Assembly: GCF_003290085.1 (NCBI RefSeq)
Contig: NZ_QMKJ01000004.1
Location: 124,001-188,000, forward strand
DNA from: Aliidiomarina sp. B3213
GTDB taxonomy: Bacteria; Pseudomonadota; Gammaproteobacteria; Enterobacterales; Alteromonadaceae
Reading direction: 5' to 3'
DNA: 64,000 bases
Position 1 is the first letter of the stretch. Each line of letters opens with the position of its first letter. The notes beneath the pieces are model-generated. The model had not been told where the DNA came from. It searched no databases and worked only from the letters and a program-made list of their open reading frames with translations. The position numbers were made by a program, and so were the translations under genes. Shown here in pieces: positions 17,741 to 27,651 of the stretch.

Positions 17741-18113
17741 TTTCAGGCTGGCGGCTTAAAACCGCATACCAAGCAGCACGAACGCCATAAAACAGCGCAA
17801 CACCAACCATGTCGGCTAGAAAGTCTACCCACTCTGCACCACGCCCCGGAATATAGTATTGCACCCATTCTACAGCGCCGCCGTATATGCCAAGAATGAC
17901 GAAAGCGAGCCATACTCTTGGCGAAAACGCGAAGTGCAATGTGGTGGCAAGGCCGAAGAACAGAATAACGTGGGCTATTTTGTCGTACATGGGTATAGAA
18001 CGCGGTGTTAAGTCACTTGGGACTTGGCTGAGTAAGCCGATAGAAGCAACAACAACACTTAGAACAAAAAGTACTCGCCCTTTGCGCCTTAAGAATTCAA
18101 TTAGCTTTTGCAT
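17724..18113 (-). CDS. VanZ-like family membrane protein
   Basis: This small protein of 129 residues has four predicted membrane helices (about 12-30, 44-62, 66-83 and 98-117). It carries the VanZ-type features DKIAHVILFFGLA, with a conserved Asp-Lys-x-x-H at the start of helix 2, and the segment AVEWVQYYIPGRGAEWVDFLADMVG. VanZ gives low-level teicoplanin resistance in enterococci, but the role of proteobacterial members is not established. The gene overlaps the 3' end of thiI by 13 bases on the same strand, so it is probably cotranscribed with it. A link to thiamine or tRNA thiolation is not implied by sequence. Confidence 0.8.
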   Translation of the reverse strand: MQKLIEFLRRKGRVLFVLSVVVASIGLLSQVPSDLTPRSIPMYDKIAHVILFFGLATTLHFAFSPRVWLAFVILGIYGGAVEWVQYYIPGRGAEWVDFLADMVGVALFYGVRAAWYAVLSRQPETKSRG

Positions 18114-19579
18114 ACTGCCTCGTCTGCAAGCACAGCTACCTGTGTAAAGCCCATATTGCGTAACGTAATCGCTTGTAGGCGACTCATTACACCCTGCTTG
18201 CAGTAAAGCACTACCGGTTGGTTCTTATCAAGACCTTCAGCGGCTCTTGCGAGTTTAAAAAAGGGTAAATGTTGTACCTTAGAACCGGATAAAACTAACG
18301 GGTTTAATTCCTCTTCCTCTGGCGCTCTAATATCTAGTACCAACTCATTACCGTTAAGCTCTGCCAAATCGTTTATTTGACGTATATGTGTTTCTTCTTG
18401 GGTTACGGTTGGAATATTTCTTACATCGATAAGCTTACCGTTAAGTACAGCGGACTCTATGAGCTCGTCGTTTAGTGTTTCCTCCGCCACCTTAATGGCT
18501 CCGCGCTGTGCCTTTACGGTTGGCTTATTAGAGATAACACCACAATATTCAGGAATAGCCGCGGCCATCTCACCAACACCAATACTGTTTGCTAGGTCTA
18601 CAATGTCCTGCTTGTCCGACACAATTAGAGGTCTTAACACCAACGTATCCGTTACTTCGTCTATAACCTGCAAGTTAGTCAGTGTTTGGCTCGAAACTTG
18701 GCCTAACGCTTCACCGGTAACAATAGCTTGGGCATTTAAACGTGAAGCTACAATAGACGCAGCTCTTAGCATCGCGCGCTTCAGAAGTACGCCCATAAGG
18801 CCGGGCTGGTCTTGCGTGAGAATACGGTCTACAACATCACTGAAGTCGATAGACACAAATTTAACGGGATGCGACTTTGAGAACTTTTCCCAAATAAAGT
18901 AGCTGACTTCTTTGACCGCCGCTTCGTGCGCTTCCGCGCCACCTAGGTTAAAGAAACAAAAATGAGTTCTGGCGCCTCTGCGCATTAAAGCGTAAGTCGC
19001 TACAGCGCTGTCGAACCCGCCGGAAATAAGTGACACCACCGTTTCTTGTGTAGGAATAGGATAACCACCTAAACCATTAAAGCGTTCAATTTCAACGTTC
19101 GCTTGGTCGTCTTCAAGCCAAATTTTTACGGTTTGCTCTGGGTTTTTAAGTTGAACGCGAGTGCCTTCAACACGAGCCTTAATACCACCGCCAATATATG
19201 CGGCAAGGTCTTGGCTACTGAATTCATGTTTTCCTTTACGCTTCACACGAACCGCGAAAGACTGGTTGGCAAGATGTTCACCTTGCTTGTCGAGCACAAA
19301 CTCTAGAAGTTGCTCAAAGCTTTCGAACGGAGTGTTTTCAACTTGCTCGATGTGAGAAATACCGGGCGTGTTTTGCAGCCGATCCAGTACCTGCGCACAC
19401 ACTTCAGGAACTTCCGGCGTTTCTACCTCTAACTTGTCCCACAAGTTGCGAACCTTGATCTCGGGCGAGATAGCTTTCATAAGGTTACGAATGCTGCCGG
19501 TTAAAACCTTGCTATAGCGTTGTCTTAACGACTTGCTTTTAACGGTAATTTCGGCGTGAAAACGAAGGACAAATATCAT
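18101..19579 (-). CDS. thiI: tRNA 4-thiouridine synthase / sulfurtransferase ThiI with rhodanese domain
   Basis: ThiI adds sulfur to U8 of tRNA and donates sulfur to ThiS for thiazole synthesis. The 492 residues show an N-terminal ferredoxin-like and THUMP region (about 1-165), a PP-loop ATP-binding motif SGGFDSAVATY near 185, the central AANH-type domain, and a C-terminal rhodanese domain (about 395-492) with the catalytic Cys in VVLYCKQGVMS. This long form is typical of gammaproteobacteria. It is convergent with the helicase gene and separated from pomB by 71 bases on the same strand. Confidence 0.95.
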   Translation of the reverse strand: MIFVLRFHAEITVKSKSLRQRYSKVLTGSIRNLMKAISPEIKVRNLWDKLEVETPEVPEVCAQVLDRLQNTPGISHIEQVENTPFESFEQLLEFVLDKQGEHLANQSFAVRVKRKGKHEFSSQDLAAYIGGGIKARVEGTRVQLKNPEQTVKIWLEDDQANVEIERFNGLGGYPIPTQETVVSLISGGFDSAVATYALMRRGARTHFCFFNLGGAEAHEAAVKEVSYFIWEKFSKSHPVKFVSIDFSDVVDRILTQDQPGLMGVLLKRAMLRAASIVASRLNAQAIVTGEALGQVSSQTLTNLQVIDEVTDTLVLRPLIVSDKQDIVDLANSIGVGEMAAAIPEYCGVISNKPTVKAQRGAIKVAEETLNDELIESAVLNGKLIDVRNIPTVTQEETHIRQINDLAELNGNELVLDIRAPEEEELNPLVLSGSKVQHLPFFKLARAAEGLDKNQPVVLYCKQGVMSRLQAITLRNMGFTQVAVLADEAVCKS

Positions 19580-19650
19580 GGTACCGACCAGTAGTGCTGT
19601 AAAAGCGCAGTATTATACTTGTTTTCGCTATGGGCGGAAAGCGACGGTAA

Positions 19651-20583
19651 TTACTGGTCGGTTACAGCATCAATTGGTGCGCTTTCTAACGCTTCGCCTT
19701 GTAGAATGGCAATTTCCACACGACGGTTACGGCGGCGGTTGTCTTCGCTATTGTTGGGTACTAATGGGCGCGTGTCTGCAAAGCCTTGCACGGTCATTCG
19801 ACTGGTGTCGAACTCATTTGCTTGGCTCATCTCTTCAGCTACGCTCACTGCACGAGCACTCGATAAGTCCCAATTAGAACTGTGCATTTCAGAGCGAATT
19901 ACACGGTTGTCGGTATGACCTGAAATTCTAACTTCTCCAGGAATATTGCCAATGACACTGGCTATCTGGCGAATGATTGGACGGAACTGAGGCTGCAGGA
20001 ACGCCGAACCTTGAGGGAAGGTTCCTTGTTCATTCACCCGAATAATGATCTGTTGACCCAGTTGTTCTAACTCTAACGCGCCTTCGTCAATTTGTTCGCT
20101 TAGCTGTTCTTGCAAGCGCATCATCAGTTCCATGAGTTCTTGTGCGTCTTCGTTCATATTCTGGCGTTGTTCCATTGAAGAGTTAGACTCTTCAAAGGTT
20201 GTTTCACCGCCTTGGTCACGAGAGTCACCGCCTTGCTCGCTGTCCTCACCAGCTTGGAACTCAAGCGCTTGCTGAGTCATGTCTAGCGTTTGCTGTTGAA
20301 TGGTTTCAATCGGCGTAGGCTCTGGGCGGCCTGGGCGGAATTCTTGCGCAATAACACTGGTTCCGCGAGGAATGTCGGTTACTTCAATTTTGTTTTGCAC
20401 ACCGAAGGCAAACTTCATTGAGCCTGCAATCTGTTTAAATCGCAACACGTCCATTTCTGAGAACGCTAATAACAGAACAAAGAAACACATAAGCAGCGCC
20501 ATCAAGTCGGCAAAAGTCGCCATCCATGGAGCAAGCCCCTTGGGTGGACACTTCGGACATTTTTTCTCGATGACAGCTGCCAT
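19651..20583 (-). CDS. pomB: Sodium-type flagellar stator protein PomB (MotB family)
   Basis: PomB is the peptidoglycan-anchored half of the flagellar stator. The protein has 310 residues. The N-terminus has KKCPKCPPKGLAPWMATFAD and a single membrane helix with Asp26, the ion-carrying residue, in a context very close to Vibrio PomB (FADLMALLMCFFVLLL, then SEMDVLRFKQIAGSMKFAFG). A Gln/Glu-rich linker (about 100-165) leads into an OmpA-like peptidoglycan-binding domain with RISGHTDNRVI and SSARAVSVAEEM. It lies 3 bases downstream of pomA. Sodium use is inferred from resemblance. Confidence 0.92.
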   Translation of the reverse strand: MAAVIEKKCPKCPPKGLAPWMATFADLMALLMCFFVLLLAFSEMDVLRFKQIAGSMKFAFGVQNKIEVTDIPRGTSVIAQEFRPGRPEPTPIETIQQQTLDMTQQALEFQAGEDSEQGGDSRDQGGETTFEESNSSMEQRQNMNEDAQELMELMMRLQEQLSEQIDEGALELEQLGQQIIIRVNEQGTFPQGSAFLQPQFRPIIRQIASVIGNIPGEVRISGHTDNRVIRSEMHSSNWDLSSARAVSVAEEMSQANEFDTSRMTVQGFADTRPLVPNNSEDNRRRNRRVEIAILQGEALESAPIDAVTDQ

Positions 20584-20586
20584 AAA

Positions 20587-21354
20587 TTATGCGGCCTCTT
20601 CTTCGCCGTTGTTGCGTTTTGATTGAGCCAAGTAGTTTTTCAACAAGCCTTCGATAATTCTTGGATTCTGACCGTCTTGGATTCCTAACACCGCATCCAG
20701 CATGAGCTCTTGGTTCAGCTTCTCTTCTTCCATTCTTAATTTCAGCTTAGCCACCAATGGAAGACAGATTACGTTAGCAAGGAATGCGCCGTAGAGTGTG
20801 GTTAACAACGCTACCGCCATAGCAGGCCCGATAGCTTTTGGGTCGTCCATGTTAGCCAACATAGCCACCAAACCGATCAACGTACCGATCATACCCATAG
20901 CGGGTGCAGTGTCGGCCATAGACTGGAAAATATTCGTACCTTGCTCGTGGCGTTGATACGTTAAATCAATATCTTTTTGCAGCGTTTGGCGCACTACGTC
21001 CGCGTCGTGACCATCCACCAACATGTCTATGCCCTTACGAAAAAACGGGTTGTCGATTTCCGCTTCTTCTAACGCAAGGAAGCCGCCTTTTCGCGCCGAG
21101 TCAGCCATTTCCACGGCTTTGTCGATAAGTTCAAGAGGAGGCTCAATTTTAAACATGAAGGCTTTTGCTGCGACTTTACCGGCACCAAGAAACTGGCTTA
21201 AAGAGAAGTTTGCAAGCGCAACAAAGACTGTTCCACCGAATACGATTAAGATAGACGGAACGTTGATATAAAGGCCAATATCGCCATTGAGCACCATTGC
21301 CATAACAATAAAAGCAATAGCACCGAGTATGCCGATGAGCGTTGCGATATCCAC
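20587..21354 (-). CDS. pomA: Sodium-type flagellar stator protein PomA (MotA family)
   Basis: PomA is the channel-forming stator subunit that surrounds the PomB helix and pushes on FliG. The protein has 255 residues, with membrane helices at about 3-20, 28-48, 150-170 and 180-200, and a charged cytoplasmic loop between them containing the basic and acidic residues that contact the rotor (around DLTYQRHEQGTNIFQSMAD). PAMGMIGTLIGLVAML and GPAMAVALLTTLYGAFLAN are family signatures. With pomB it forms a two-gene operon beside xseB-ispA-dxs, an arrangement shared by Vibrio and Alteromonadales. Confidence 0.93.
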   Translation of the reverse strand: MDIATLIGILGAIAFIVMAMVLNGDIGLYINVPSILIVFGGTVFVALANFSLSQFLGAGKVAAKAFMFKIEPPLELIDKAVEMADSARKGGFLALEEAEIDNPFFRKGIDMLVDGHDADVVRQTLQKDIDLTYQRHEQGTNIFQSMADTAPAMGMIGTLIGLVAMLANMDDPKAIGPAMAVALLTTLYGAFLANVICLPLVAKLKLRMEEEKLNQELMLDAVLGIQDGQNPRIIEGLLKNYLAQSKRNNGEEEAA

Positions 21355-21546
21355 TATTTTCTCCTCACCTCTGCCGAGCGGTCCGTTTATATGGTATTTT
21401 TCATCATCAGAGACGTCGACACAACCGCTAATTCGTTTGTCTAATGAATCATATCGGCTAACAATAGGCTTTCTTTACGTTAGATCAAACTGATAGCGAA
21501 TTTATTTATATTTTTCGACAACAGATAACAGCATGGAGCAACTGCA

Positions 21547-21786
21547 ATGGCAGAACAAGATAAAGCCCCAACTTTTGAATCCGCAGTGCAAGAACTTGAG
21601 ACTATTATAGAGTCTTTAGAACAAGGCGAGCTGCCACTAGAAGAAGCTCTTAAACAATTCGAGAAAGCAGTTTCTTTGTCTCGCATTAGCCAAGACAAAT
21701 TAAAAGCCGCCGAACAAAAAGTTCAAATGCTTGTCGAACAAAATGGACAACAAACGTTAAATAACCTTCCTGCGGGAGAAGAATAA
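21547..21786 (+). CDS. xseB: Exodeoxyribonuclease VII small subunit XseB
   Basis: This is the 79-residue small subunit of exonuclease VII, which degrades single-stranded DNA together with XseA. The helical protein contains the family pattern TFESAVQELETIIESLEQGE followed by LPLEEALKQFEKAVSL. Length and composition fit (E. coli 80). It is the first gene of the conserved xseB-ispA-dxs operon; ispA begins 3 bases after its stop. No xseA lies in the window. Confidence 0.95.
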   Translation: MAEQDKAPTFESAVQELETIIESLEQGELPLEEALKQFEKAVSLSRISQDKLKAAEQKVQMLVEQNGQQTLNNLPAGEE

Positions 21787-21789
21787 AGA

Positions 21790-22683
21790 ATGCTGATGGA
21801 CAAGCTGCACGCTGTTTTGCAACGTAACGAGTCATTCTTGTCGACGCATATACAGGCATTACCTACCACCTCTTCAAAGCTCAAAGAAGCTATGGAATAT
21901 AGTGTCTTAAATGGTGGTAAGCGTGTACGACCTTTCTTAATTTACAGCGTCGGTGAAATGTTAGGTGCCGACGCTTCCGACTTAGACCGTGCAGCCGCAG
22001 CCATTGAGTGTATACACGCGTTTTCGTTGATTCATGATGACTTACCGGCAATGGACGACGATGCGCTGCGCAGAGGGAAGCCTACCTGTCACATCGCATT
22101 TGGAGAGGCAACTGCCATTCTAGCGGGCGACGCACTGCAAACCGAAGCATTCGCACTGTTAGCCGACAACACAAAGAGCACGTTACCGGCGGAACAAGTA
22201 GTAAAAATGGTACAAACACTAGCGCAAGCGTCGGGTTACCGCGGTATGTGTGGTGGGCAAGCCCTCGATGTTGAAGCTACCAACATTGAAGAAAAATTGT
22301 CGCTAGAAGCCCTCGAGCAAATTCATAAAAATAAGACTGGCGCGCTGATTGTCGCGGCGGTTCAACTTGGCGCGTTATGTGCGCCCAAGGTGTCACAGCA
22401 AGACTTCTTAGCCCTTACTCAGTGGGCAGAGTTCATTGGTCATGCATACCAAGTGCATGACGACATTCTCGACATTACTGGCGACACCGAAGCGTTAGGC
22501 AAAGTGCAGGGGGCAGATCTAAACCTTGAAAAGTCAACGTATCCAAGTCTGCTAGGGCTAGAGCAAGCCATAGCCACCAGAGACGCATTAGTAGAAAAAG
22601 CGCTACAAGCTCTTTCCACAATTGCGTACAATACCGAGTTATTACAAGAATTCACGCAATACCTGATAAATCGAGATCGCTAA
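21790..22683 (+). CDS. ispA: Farnesyl diphosphate synthase IspA
   Basis: IspA condenses isopentenyl and dimethylallyl diphosphates to geranyl and then farnesyl diphosphate, the precursor of quinone tails and undecaprenyl phosphate. The 297 residues contain GGKRVRP, the first aspartate-rich motif with the extra residues of bacterial enzymes ([10 protein letters not shown], then RRGKPTCH), and the second motif DDILDITG. It is in the middle of xseB-ispA-dxs, with gaps of 3 and 4 bases. The start could be the ATG two codons later (MDKLHAV); I kept the first because its spacing to GGAGAAG is less extreme. Confidence 0.95.
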   Translation: MLMDKLHAVLQRNESFLSTHIQALPTTSSKLKEAMEYSVLNGGKRVRPFLIYSVGEMLGADASDLDRAAAAIECIHAFSLIHDDLPAMDDDALRRGKPTCHIAFGEATAILAGDALQTEAFALLADNTKSTLPAEQVVKMVQTLAQASGYRGMCGGQALDVEATNIEEKLSLEALEQIHKNKTGALIVAAVQLGALCAPKVSQQDFLALTQWAEFIGHAYQVHDDILDITGDTEALGKVQGADLNLEKSTYPSLLGLEQAIATRDALVEKALQALSTIAYNTELLQEFTQYLINRDR

Positions 22684-22687
22684 CATC

Positions 22688-24553
22688 ATGACACAGAAGT
22701 CTACAGCGGAACTGTTTCCTCTTTTACACCGCATCGAGTCACCAGAAGATTTGAGAAGCTTACCTAAAGCTCAGCTCAATCAGGTTAGTCATGAACTGCG
22801 TCAGTTCTTGCTCAATTCAGTAAGTCAAAGTAGTGGACACCTAGCTAGTGGTTTAGGAACAGTCGAGCTTACCGTGGCTTTGCACTACGTTTATCAGACA
22901 CCTTTCGACCAAATTGTTTGGGATGTTGGCCATCAAGCGTATCCACATAAAATTTTAACGGGTCGCCGTGATCAGCTTCACACTATCCGCCAAAAAGACG
23001 GACTACACCCATTTCCTTGGCGTGAAGAAAGTGAATACGACACATTGAGTGTCGGTCACTCTAGCACCTCCATAAGTGCGGCCTTGGGTATGGCCGTTGC
23101 AGCTCATGAAGAAGGGCAAAGCCGGAAGGTTGTATCGATTATTGGCGACGGTGCAATGACCGCAGGTATGGCTTTTGAAGCATTAAACCACGCCGGTGAT
23201 ATTGAACCTGACATGCTGGTTATTTTGAACGACAACGAAATGTCGATTTCAGAAAACGTAGGCGCGTTAAATCGTAATTTCGCACGAATTCTGTCGAGCA
23301 AGCCATACACCACGCTTCGAGAAGGTGGCAAGCAACTTCTTAAAGATATGCCGGGAATGCGTCAATTAGTCAGTCGTGCAGAAGAGCACGTTAAGGGCAT
23401 GGTTACCCCAGGTACCATTTTTGAAGAATTTGGCTTCAATTATATTGGACCTATCGACGGTCACGACGTTCAAGGGCTAGTGGAAACACTGGCGAATATG
23501 AAGAACCTTAAAGGGCCTCAGCTTCTTCATATTATGACCAAAAAAGGGAAAGGATATGCGCCTGCCGAGAAAGACCCGATTGGCTACCATGGCGTACCTA
23601 AATTCGACCCGAAACATGAAGCTTTACCTAACAAGCCGGCTAGCGTACCAAGCTATTCACAAGTTTTTGGTGACTGGCTTTGTGAGAAAGCAGCTGAAGA
23701 CAAAAAATTAGCAGGCATTACACCGGCTATGCGTGAAGGTTCGGGTATGGTGCAATTTGCACAAACCTACCCGAATCAGTATTACGACGTTGCCATTGCT
23801 GAGCAGCACTCAGTTACCTTTGCGGCCGGGCTAGCAATTGCAGGCAAGAAGCCTGTAGTTGCGATTTATTCGACTTTCTTGCAACGGGCATACGACCAAC
23901 TGATTCACGACGTGGCGTTGCAAAACCTCGACGTACTCTTCGCAATAGACAGAGCAGGTATTGTCGGCGCAGACGGTCCTACTCACCAAGGGGCGTTCGA
24001 CTTAACTTATATGCGTTGTATTCCAAATATGGTTGTCATGACGCCAAGTGACGAAAATGAATGTCGCCACTTATTAGAAACCGGTTACCAGCACCAAGGT
24101 CCTGCGGCTGTTCGCTACCCTCGCGGTAATGGTCTCGGCTTAGAACTAGAGCCCGCGCAAGCTGTTGAAATCGGTAAAGGTGTGGTTAAGCGCGAGGGTG
24201 AGAAGGTAGCCATTCTAAACTTCGGTACACTGCTCCCTGAAGCGCTTGAAGCCGCTGAAAGCCTTAACGCGACTGTTGTCGATATGCGTTTTGTGAAGCC
24301 TCTAGACCAACAAATGGTTGAGAAAATGGCTAGCTCGCACGAACTGCTCGTAACCGTGGAAGAGAACGCTATTGCTGGAGGCGCAGGCTCTGCGGTACTC
24401 GAGTGCTTACAGCAAGCACAAAATACAACTCAAGTATTACAGCTTGGTCTGCCAGACATCTTTATTAAGCATGGGTCTCAAAGCGAAGTACGAGAAGAGC
24501 TAGCGCTCGACGCGAAAGGCATATTGGCAGCTATTCAAAAGCGGTTAAATTAA
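22688..24553 (+). CDS. dxs: 1-deoxy-D-xylulose-5-phosphate synthase
   Basis: Dxs makes the first intermediate of the MEP isoprenoid pathway from pyruvate and glyceraldehyde 3-phosphate, using thiamine diphosphate. At 621 residues it is full length. It has the thiamine-binding motif [18 protein letters not shown]...[10 protein letters not shown], the His-containing segment VGHSSTSIS, the transketolase central region [19 protein letters not shown], and [15 protein letters not shown]. The gene is the third of the operon, supplying the same pathway as ispA, and ends in a hairpin. Confidence 0.97.
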   Translation: MTQKSTAELFPLLHRIESPEDLRSLPKAQLNQVSHELRQFLLNSVSQSSGHLASGLGTVELTVALHYVYQTPFDQIVWDVGHQAYPHKILTGRRDQLHTIRQKDGLHPFPWREESEYDTLSVGHSSTSISAALGMAVAAHEEGQSRKVVSIIGDGAMTAGMAFEALNHAGDIEPDMLVILNDNEMSISENVGALNRNFARILSSKPYTTLREGGKQLLKDMPGMRQLVSRAEEHVKGMVTPGTIFEEFGFNYIGPIDGHDVQGLVETLANMKNLKGPQLLHIMTKKGKGYAPAEKDPIGYHGVPKFDPKHEALPNKPASVPSYSQVFGDWLCEKAAEDKKLAGITPAMREGSGMVQFAQTYPNQYYDVAIAEQHSVTFAAGLAIAGKKPVVAIYSTFLQRAYDQLIHDVALQNLDVLFAIDRAGIVGADGPTHQGAFDLTYMRCIPNMVVMTPSDENECRHLLETGYQHQGPAAVRYPRGNGLGLELEPAQAVEIGKGVVKREGEKVAILNFGTLLPEALEAAESLNATVVDMRFVKPLDQQMVEKMASSHELLVTVEENAIAGGAGSAVLECLQQAQNTTQVLQLGLPDIFIKHGSQSEVREELALDAKGILAAIQKRLN

Positions 24554-24562
24554 ACCGCTTTT
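24537..24562 (+). terminator. Terminator hairpin at the end of dxs, possibly bidirectional
   Basis: The inverted repeat AAAAGCGGTT / AACCGCTTTT (24537-24546 and 24553-24562) contains the dxs stop codon region. It has A tracts and T tracts on both sides, so it could also serve the convergent pgpA operon. Confidence 0.75.
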
Positions 24563-24595
24563 GCTACAAACCTTTATTACCTAAAGAGTTATTAC

Positions 24596-25090
24596 CTACG
24601 CAATAACACCAGGAAGTTTATCGGCTTTTAATAGCGCATGCATAATCACTAGCGTCGCTAACCCTGCTAGAACGTCGTCTAACATAACGCCTAAGCCGCC
24701 TTTGACCTTTTGATCAAACCACTTAATTGGCCACGGCTTGCGAATATCGAAAAACCGGAACAACAGGAATGCGAGCAATAAGGTTTGCCAAGCTACCGGA
24801 ATCGCGATCATAGCAATCATGTAGCCCACAATTTCGTCCCAAACTATCGCACCGTGGTCAGACTGACCTAATGCAGTACCCGTTTGCTGGCAGAAATAGA
24901 TACCAAGCAAGCTAAACATGACGACAATACCTAAATAAGCTTGCACTCCAAGCGGTGCAAACAATAAAACCGCTGGAATACCCACTAAAGTTCCAAAAGT
25001 TCCCGGTGCTTTGGGCGCTAACCCAGTGCCGAAGCCTAAAGAAATAAAGTGAATTGGATTTTTAATTAACGTTTTCGGATGTGGTTTCAT
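24596..25090 (-). CDS. pgpA: Phosphatidylglycerophosphatase A
   Basis: PgpA removes phosphate from phosphatidylglycerophosphate in the inner membrane to give phosphatidylglycerol. The protein has 164 residues and several membrane helices. Family motifs are visible: GFGTGLAPKAPGTFGTLVGIP, IVWDEIVGYMIAM (catalytic acidic residues), FDIRKPWPIKWFDQKVKGG and MLDDVLAG. The start overlaps the thiL stop by four bases (ATGA), so it is the last gene of a ribH-nusB-thiL-pgpA operon. Confidence 0.95.
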   Translation of the reverse strand: MKPHPKTLIKNPIHFISLGFGTGLAPKAPGTFGTLVGIPAVLLFAPLGVQAYLGIVVMFSLLGIYFCQQTGTALGQSDHGAIVWDEIVGYMIAMIAIPVAWQTLLLAFLLFRFFDIRKPWPIKWFDQKVKGGLGVMLDDVLAGLATLVIMHALLKADKLPGVIA

Positions 25091-26070
25091 GAGTTTGCTC
25101 CAAAGTGAACAAAGCCATTATCTGGCAGTTCAATTTCTTCCTCGTCTAAATAACAATACAGGCCGTCTTCACCGTCAATAACACCAATACAGCTTACCTG
25201 CACACCTAATTGCTTACAGACGGTTTCAAGGCTTCCTCTGCGGCTTTCTGGAACGGTGAAACAGAGTTGGTAATCATCACCGGCAAAACACTGTAAAGCC
25301 AGTCGTTGTTGCAAATCTGGAATCGTTGCTTGTAGCGCTTCAGACGCAGACAAATTTTCTAAGTGAATACGCGCACCCACCTCAGAAGCAGCCAACATGT
25401 GCCTTAAGTCGGGAATTAATCCGTCAGAAAGATCGATTGCACTGGTGGCAACGCCTCTTAATGCTTGCCCTAATGCAACCTGCGGGGTTGGAAAATGCAG
25501 CTTTTCAGTGAAGTACTCTGCGTGCGCCTTAGTGCTTTCTAAGTTGCTTTGGGCAATTTCTAATGCAGCTCGTGCGTCACCTAAATTACCCGACACATAA
25601 ATTCGGTCACCTGGCTGAGCGTCACTGCGATGGATAGACTTACCGCTAGGAACAAGTCCATGAGCTGTCACCGTAAGGGTAAGCGGACCTCGTGTAACGT
25701 CACCACCAATTAAGTCGCAGTTGTAATACTGTGCGATATCCATGAAGCCTTGGGAAAAGCCTTCTAACCAAGCTTCATCGACACTCGGCAAAGTGAGGGC
25801 CAGAGAAAGCCATGCTGGCTCTGCCCCCATAGAAGCGAGGTCACTTAAATTGACTGCAACTAATTTATGGCCGATGGCTCGCGCTGAAAGGGATTCGTCG
25901 AAGTGTACGCCGGCAACCATGGTATCTGTGGTAATCAACACATCAGAGGCTTCACCCGGACTCACGACTGCGGCGTCGTCACCGATACCGGTTTTTACAT
26001 CCCAACGAAGATTGTCTGATCTCTGGAAATACCGAGAGATCAGATCAAATTCTTTTTTGGACGAGTCCAT
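25087..26070 (-). CDS. thiL: Thiamine-monophosphate kinase ThiL
   Basis: ThiL phosphorylates thiamine monophosphate to thiamine diphosphate, the cofactor used by Dxs encoded nearby. The 327 residues include IGDDAAVV near the N-terminus, TTDTMVAGVHF, the ATP/Mg loop VNLSDLASMGAEPAW, DLIGGDVTRGP and SAIDLSDGLIPDL. It lies 7 bases after nusB. The gene order ribH-nusB-thiL-pgpA is widely conserved in gammaproteobacteria. Confidence 0.96.
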   Translation of the reverse strand: MDSSKKEFDLISRYFQRSDNLRWDVKTGIGDDAAVVSPGEASDVLITTDTMVAGVHFDESLSARAIGHKLVAVNLSDLASMGAEPAWLSLALTLPSVDEAWLEGFSQGFMDIAQYYNCDLIGGDVTRGPLTLTVTAHGLVPSGKSIHRSDAQPGDRIYVSGNLGDARAALEIAQSNLESTKAHAEYFTEKLHFPTPQVALGQALRGVATSAIDLSDGLIPDLRHMLAASEVGARIHLENLSASEALQATIPDLQQRLALQCFAGDDYQLCFTVPESRRGSLETVCKQLGVQVSCIGVIDGEDGLYCYLDEEEIELPDNGFVHFGANS

Positions 26071-26077
26071 ATAAAAT

Positions 26078-26497
26078 TTATTGGCGGGCAGAACGCAGGG
26101 TGTCGACGGCTTTGTCTAGTACACCATTGACGAACCGGTGGCTATCGTCAGCGCCAAATGCCTTGGCAAGTTCAATTGCTTCGTTCATTACCACTTTGTA
26201 TGGCACATCGAGACGTTGCTTAAGCTCGTATGCCGCTACGCGGAGTATAGCGCGCTCAATTTGGTCAAGCTCTGAAAACGGTCTGTCCGTAAACGGAGTT
26301 AGTGCTTCGTCTAGCGAGCTAACTTGCTTAGCTACGCCTTTAAGTAGGTCTTGAAAATATTCCACGTCTACTTTGCTTACGTCGTTGTCTGTTAAAAACT
26401 CAGCTTCAATATCAGTCACTGAGTTTTCAGAAAGCTGCCAAGAGTAAACGGCTTGAATAGCTAGGCGTCTTGCCTTTCTTCGTGCTGCTGGTTTCAC
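26078..26497 (-). CDS. nusB: Transcription antitermination factor NusB
   Basis: NusB binds boxA RNA together with NusE (S10) and supports antitermination in rRNA operons. The 139-residue all-helical protein starts [20 protein letters not shown], the Arg-rich RNA-binding helix, and has [27 protein letters not shown] and [14 protein letters not shown] as family landmarks. It lies 10 bases after ribH. Confidence 0.96.
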   Translation of the reverse strand: MKPAARRKARRLAIQAVYSWQLSENSVTDIEAEFLTDNDVSKVDVEYFQDLLKGVAKQVSSLDEALTPFTDRPFSELDQIERAILRVAAYELKQRLDVPYKVVMNEAIELAKAFGADDSHRFVNGVLDKAVDTLRSARQ

Positions 26498-26507
26498 GCG
26501 ATACTCC

Positions 26508-26972
26508 TTACAGTTGCGCCAGTACGTTAATCATTTCTAACGCACCAAGAGCAGCTTCAGAGCCTTTGTTTCCATGCTTCACACCAGCACGGTCAATTGC
26601 CTGCTCATCGGTGTCGGTAGTGATGACGCCAAACGAAACAGGAACACCCGTATCTAACGCTACTTGTGCTAAGCCAGAGTTCGCTTGTCCAGCAACAAAG
26701 TCGAAGTGCGGTGTACCGCCACGAATCACCGCGCCGATAGCGATAACTGCGTCGTATTTGCCGCTTGCCGCAACTTTTTTAGCGGTTACTGGCAGTTCAT
26801 AAGCACCAGGAACGCGTACAACGGTAATATCGTCAGTATTAATCTGGCCAATGCGCGTAAGCGTGTCTACTGCACCTTCCAGTAATTTCTCAACAACAAA
26901 ACTATTGAAGCGCGACACTACGATCGCGACTTTTTTCCCAGGTGCGGCAACACCAGCTTCTATAATGTTCAT
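26508..26972 (-). CDS. ribH: 6,7-dimethyl-8-ribityllumazine synthase
   Basis: RibH performs the penultimate step of riboflavin synthesis. The 154-residue protein starts [23 protein letters not shown] and has [31 protein letters not shown] with the catalytic His, and [18 protein letters not shown] chose the ATG at 26972 because AAGGAA lies about 5 bases ahead; a GTG one codon upstream is less well placed. It heads the ribH-nusB-thiL-pgpA operon. The usual ribBA or ribE neighbour is absent, and no FMN riboswitch is visible upstream. Confidence 0.95.
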   Translation of the reverse strand: MNIIEAGVAAPGKKVAIVVSRFNSFVVEKLLEGAVDTLTRIGQINTDDITVVRVPGAYELPVTAKKVAASGKYDAVIAIGAVIRGGTPHFDFVAGQANSGLAQVALDTGVPVSFGVITTDTDEQAIDRAGVKHGNKGSEAALGALEMINVLAQL

Positions 26973-27030
26973 CACTTTTCCTTCGGTAGGTCAAAACCCA
27001 ATTTGAATGGGGCGAAGAATATCATATTTT

Positions 27031-27651
27031 TTATGGATAGCGGTAAAGCAACATTCCCGCATCTGCATCTTCTGTGAAAGGGTCAAGCTCTTGGCTACTC
27101 ATTATTCCCTGCAAAAACTCATAATTCTCGTGCACCGGAATAAGTACTGAGTTAAAACTCCACTCATTTGCGAGCCAGTTCATAATGTCTACGCCAAGTT
27201 GGGCAATGTCTTCGTCTTGTTCAACCTGCTGAGTAAACCACATCGACATTTCAGCTTCATAATCTTGCGCATTATAATTAGGTACGTCACTACGGCTTTG
27301 ATTTACTGGATTTATATAAATCGCACCCACAATGTCCGCATAACCTAACTTGCGCACTGAGTATGTATAGCTAGCACCAGCGTTATGTTGTGAAACATGG
27401 TGCTGCACCATGTTGGCGTTCATTTCCACAGTAATCTTTGCGGTAGGCCATCCCCAGCCCAGAACATTGTATAGATAAGGCGCTGAGCTAAAGTATGCGC
27501 TATGAAAAAGGGTTGCGTCTCTTGTTTGCAAAGGGGCAATAACCCAAGCACTGCCTTCCCATATATCCGGCGACTGCTCACCCTCTTCTTGAAATGCGGT
27601 CACATAACTAGGTAACAACAATATTAGAGCAATCAAAATGCGTACTATCAT
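27031..27651 (-). CDS. Secreted protein of unknown function
   Basis: The protein has 206 residues with a clear signal peptide (about 1-19, MIVRILIALILLLPSYVTA). The rest is soluble, with motifs WEGSAWVIAPLQTRDATLFHS, NVLGWGWPTAK and MNWLANEWSFNSVLIPVHENY. I do not recognise the family. The order of hydrophobic strands and helices loosely recalls a GNAT-like or small-molecule-binding fold, but there is no clear acetyl-CoA loop and a secreted GNAT would be odd. It follows the acyltransferase gene with a 4-base overlap and ends 58 bases before ribH. Confidence 0.6.
   Translation of the reverse strand: MIVRILIALILLLPSYVTAFQEEGEQSPDIWEGSAWVIAPLQTRDATLFHSAYFSSAPYLYNVLGWGWPTAKITVEMNANMVQHHVSQHNAGASYTYSVRKLGYADIVGAIYINPVNQSRSDVPNYNAQDYEAEMSMWFTQQVEQDEDIAQLGVDIMNWLANEWSFNSVLIPVHENYEFLQGIMSSQELDPFTEDADAGMLLYRYP

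Noticed and set aside
18459-18902. A 147-codon plus-strand frame inside thiI
   Set aside because: It is a shadow of thiI, which is complete and matches its family from end to end.
26973-27030. Possible FMN riboswitch upstream of ribH
   Set aside because: The 58-base gap is too short for the element and lacks the conserved RFN stem sequences; the short complementary GGGG/CCCC pieces do not form the expected structure.
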